From contig PEZR01000052.1 in the NCBI GenBank assembly GCA_002773975.1, forward strand, positions 1 through 6,571: DNA of 6,571 nucleotides, given 5' to 3'. Under the pieces are notes generated by a model. The model was not told the DNA's origin and searched no databases. It saw nothing but the letters and a program-made list of their open reading frames with translations. Made by a program: the position numbers and the translations under genes. The DNA is from Bdellovibrio sp. CG10_big_fil_rev_8_21_14_0_10_47_8 (GTDB taxonomy: Bacteria > Bdellovibrionota > Bdellovibrionia > Bdellovibrionales > Bdellovibrionaceae). Each line of letters starts with the position of its first letter. The first letter of the stretch is position 1. Below are positions 5,767 through 6,571 of this stretch, one piece after another.

Positions 5767-6045
5767 GTGAGTGGAGAAAAGAGTCCCGAATATCGGTGGC
5801 AAACTTTGGTTCTGCTCATGCTCCTAACGGGCTGTGCAACAAGTCCTTCTGAGCGGAGGTTGAGTTCCGCAGAGATGGAGCGCTATCAGCTTCATGGGAT
5901 ATTGAATGAGGCGCGAATTTGTCCGACGGTCTTTGATGATCAAACAAAGGCTTCCGTGGTTGTTGGTGATTGTGAGATTGTCTCTTGCGATCACCGCAAG
6001 GGCCGAACCACTTGTTGGGCTCGGCCTGAAAAAACTAAGCCTTAA
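5767..6045 (+). CDS. Small Cys-rich lipoprotein of unknown function
   Basis: 92-residue predicted lipoprotein starting at GTG, one base after the YaiI stop. A short signal (hydrophobic core about 13-21) ends in the lipobox LTG-C, with lipidated Cys23 followed by Ala, which suggests sorting to the outer membrane. The mature part of about 70 residues has four more cysteines at 52, 69, 74 and 83, an even number that could form two disulfides in the periplasm, and ends in a basic ARPEKTKP tail. I recognise no family. Starting instead at the in-frame ATG at 5677 would bury the signal behind 30 residues and overlap yaiI, so I reject it; the ATG at 5818 would cut into the signal. Its last 11 bases overlap the end of grxD on the other strand and no terminator follows. 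Confidence 0.75.
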   Translation: MSGEKSPEYRWQTLVLLMLLTGCATSPSERRLSSAEMERYQLHGILNEARICPTVFDDQTKASVVVGDCEIVSCDHRKGRTTCWARPEKTKP

Positions 6046-6343
6046 AAAGGTCCTTGAGTTCGCCAGTTTGATACATTTCCATCATGATATCGCTGCCGCC
6101 GACCAATTGTTTTTTAACGTACAACTGGGGAATGGTCGGCCAGTTGCCATAGGCCTTGATGCCTTCGCGGATTTCTTGGTCCTCGAGCACATTCACGGTG
6201 TGAAACTCGACGCCGAGATCTTGCAGGATGGCCGTGGCTCGGGCGGAAAATCCGCACTGAGGGGCTTGAGGAGTGCCTTTCATGAAAAGGACAACAGAGT
6301 GTTGGTTCAGCATATTTTCAATTTTTTCGTGAGTGGGGTTCAT
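6035..6343 (-). CDS. grxD: Monothiol glutaredoxin (Grx4/GrxD type)
   Basis: 102-residue cytosolic glutaredoxin of the CGFS class, which binds a glutathione-ligated [2Fe-2S] cluster as a dimer or together with BolA and passes clusters to Fe-S targets. Features: MKGTP with Lys22 for glutathione, active site CGFS at 30-33 after APQ, WPTIPQLYV (68-76) with the cis-Pro loop, and the GGSD motif (82-85). Length is normal for a single-domain monothiol glutaredoxin (E. coli GrxD 115). AGGAGA (6349-6354) sits five bases before the ATG at 6343. It follows the BolA gene by 24 bases on the same strand, so the two probably share a transcript and act together. Its 3' end overlaps the convergent lipoprotein gene by 11 bases, and no leftward terminator is visible. 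Confidence 0.97.
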   Translation of the reverse strand: MNPTHEKIENMLNQHSVVLFMKGTPQAPQCGFSARATAILQDLGVEFHTVNVLEDQEIREGIKAYGNWPTIPQLYVKKQLVGGSDIMMEMYQTGELKDLFKA

Positions 6344-6348
6344 TGAGA

Positions 6349-6354
6349 TCTCCT
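6349..6354 (-). promoter_or_regulatory. Ribosome binding site of grxD
   Basis: AGGAGA on the minus strand, five bases before the ATG at 6343. It overlaps an eight-base palindrome GAGATCTC (6345-6352). Confidence 0.8.
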
Positions 6355-6367
6355 GTTTTTTAAAAAA

Positions 6368-6571
6368 TTACTTTGCTCCGCGAACTTGAGTTTTAATGGC
6401 CAGGGCATGGACCTCGCCGGTTTTGAGCTCCGGACCAAAAACAGCCATGATAGCCTGGTGCTGCTGAATCCGATTCAGACCCTGGAAAGCTTGAGTGGAA
6501 ACAGAGACCTCCCAATGGTCCCCAGTTCCGGTCAAATCAAAGACCTCAATTTCAGCATCTGGATAGGTTTT
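6368..6571 (-). CDS. BolA-family protein, C-terminal part (5' end outside window)
   Basis: The last 67 codons of a BolA-family gene, running in from the right edge and ending in TAA at 6370-6368. The visible protein shows the BolA core: a DLTGTGDHWEVSV strand with its His, FQGLNRIQQHQAIM forming the helix, and the C-terminal EVHALAIKT with the His expected to ligate the [2Fe-2S] cluster in the BolA-glutaredoxin complex. Only about 15-25 N-terminal residues should be missing. It lacks the longer RHNVP loop of E. coli BolA, so it fits the shorter BolA-like branch. The next gene downstream is the monothiol glutaredoxin, its known partner, which makes the assignment firm. A regulatory role as in E. 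coli BolA is possible but not shown. Confidence 0.93.
   Translation of the reverse strand, partial: KTYPDAEIEVFDLTGTGDHWEVSVSTQAFQGLNRIQQHQAIMAVFGPELKTGEVHALAIKTQVRGAK

Noticed and set aside
6001..6026. Hairpin GGCCGA...TCGGCC as terminator for either convergent operon
   Set aside because: The stem lies inside the lipoprotein coding region and is followed by A, not T, rightwards; leftwards the T-run comes before the stem, not after it.

Overview
The window looks like ordinary chromosomal DNA from a Gram-negative bacterium. Base composition is roughly balanced and genes are packed tightly on both strands. Two short lipoproteins with clear lipoboxes, a BolA/monothiol-glutaredoxin pair and the protein families present fit a proteobacterium in the broad sense. 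The overall flavour (small Gly/Tyr-rich lipoprotein, orphan Hpt protein, GTG start) suggests a Bdellovibrio-like predator, but that assignment is inference from style, not from a marker gene.

Layout. Positions 1-1004 (+) hold the C-terminal four-fifths of serA (D-3-phosphoglycerate dehydrogenase with ACT domain), cut by the left window edge. A 570-base stretch without a convincing gene follows (1005-1574). It contains two hairpins, a weak 22-codon ORF behind a perfect Shine-Dalgarno sequence, and a strong intrinsic terminator at 1364-1399. Then comes a Gly/Tyr-rich lipoprotein gene (1575-2078, +) with its own terminator (2113-2147). Converging on it from the right is a three-gene leftward operon whose genes overlap by 4 and 1 bases: a two-helix DUF2892 membrane protein (3978-4181), an orphan Hpt phosphotransfer protein (3607-3981) and a D-2-hydroxyglutarate dehydrogenase-type flavoprotein (2213-3607). 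From a short divergent control region (4182-4308) a rightward operon starts: nitronate monooxygenase-like flavoprotein (4309-5301), YaiI/YqxD protein (5313-5765) and a small Cys-rich lipoprotein (5767-6045). Its last 11 bases overlap the tail of a leftward operon running in from the right edge: a BolA-family gene (6368-6571, cut by the window) followed by grxD (6035-6343).

How the genes fit together. The most meaningful pairing is serA with the D-2-hydroxyglutarate dehydrogenase. SerA can reduce 2-oxoglutarate to D-2-hydroxyglutarate while recycling NADH, and the flavoenzyme returns that product to 2-oxoglutarate, which helps pull serine synthesis forward. BolA and monothiol glutaredoxin form the known [2Fe-2S] carrier complex. 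The Hpt protein and both lipoproteins have no partner in view.

No mobile element, CRISPR array, tRNA or rRNA is visible. I see no clearly novel multi-gene system. The best leads are the structured region after serA, the orphan Hpt gene translationally coupled to a metabolic enzyme, and the repeat architecture of the first lipoprotein.
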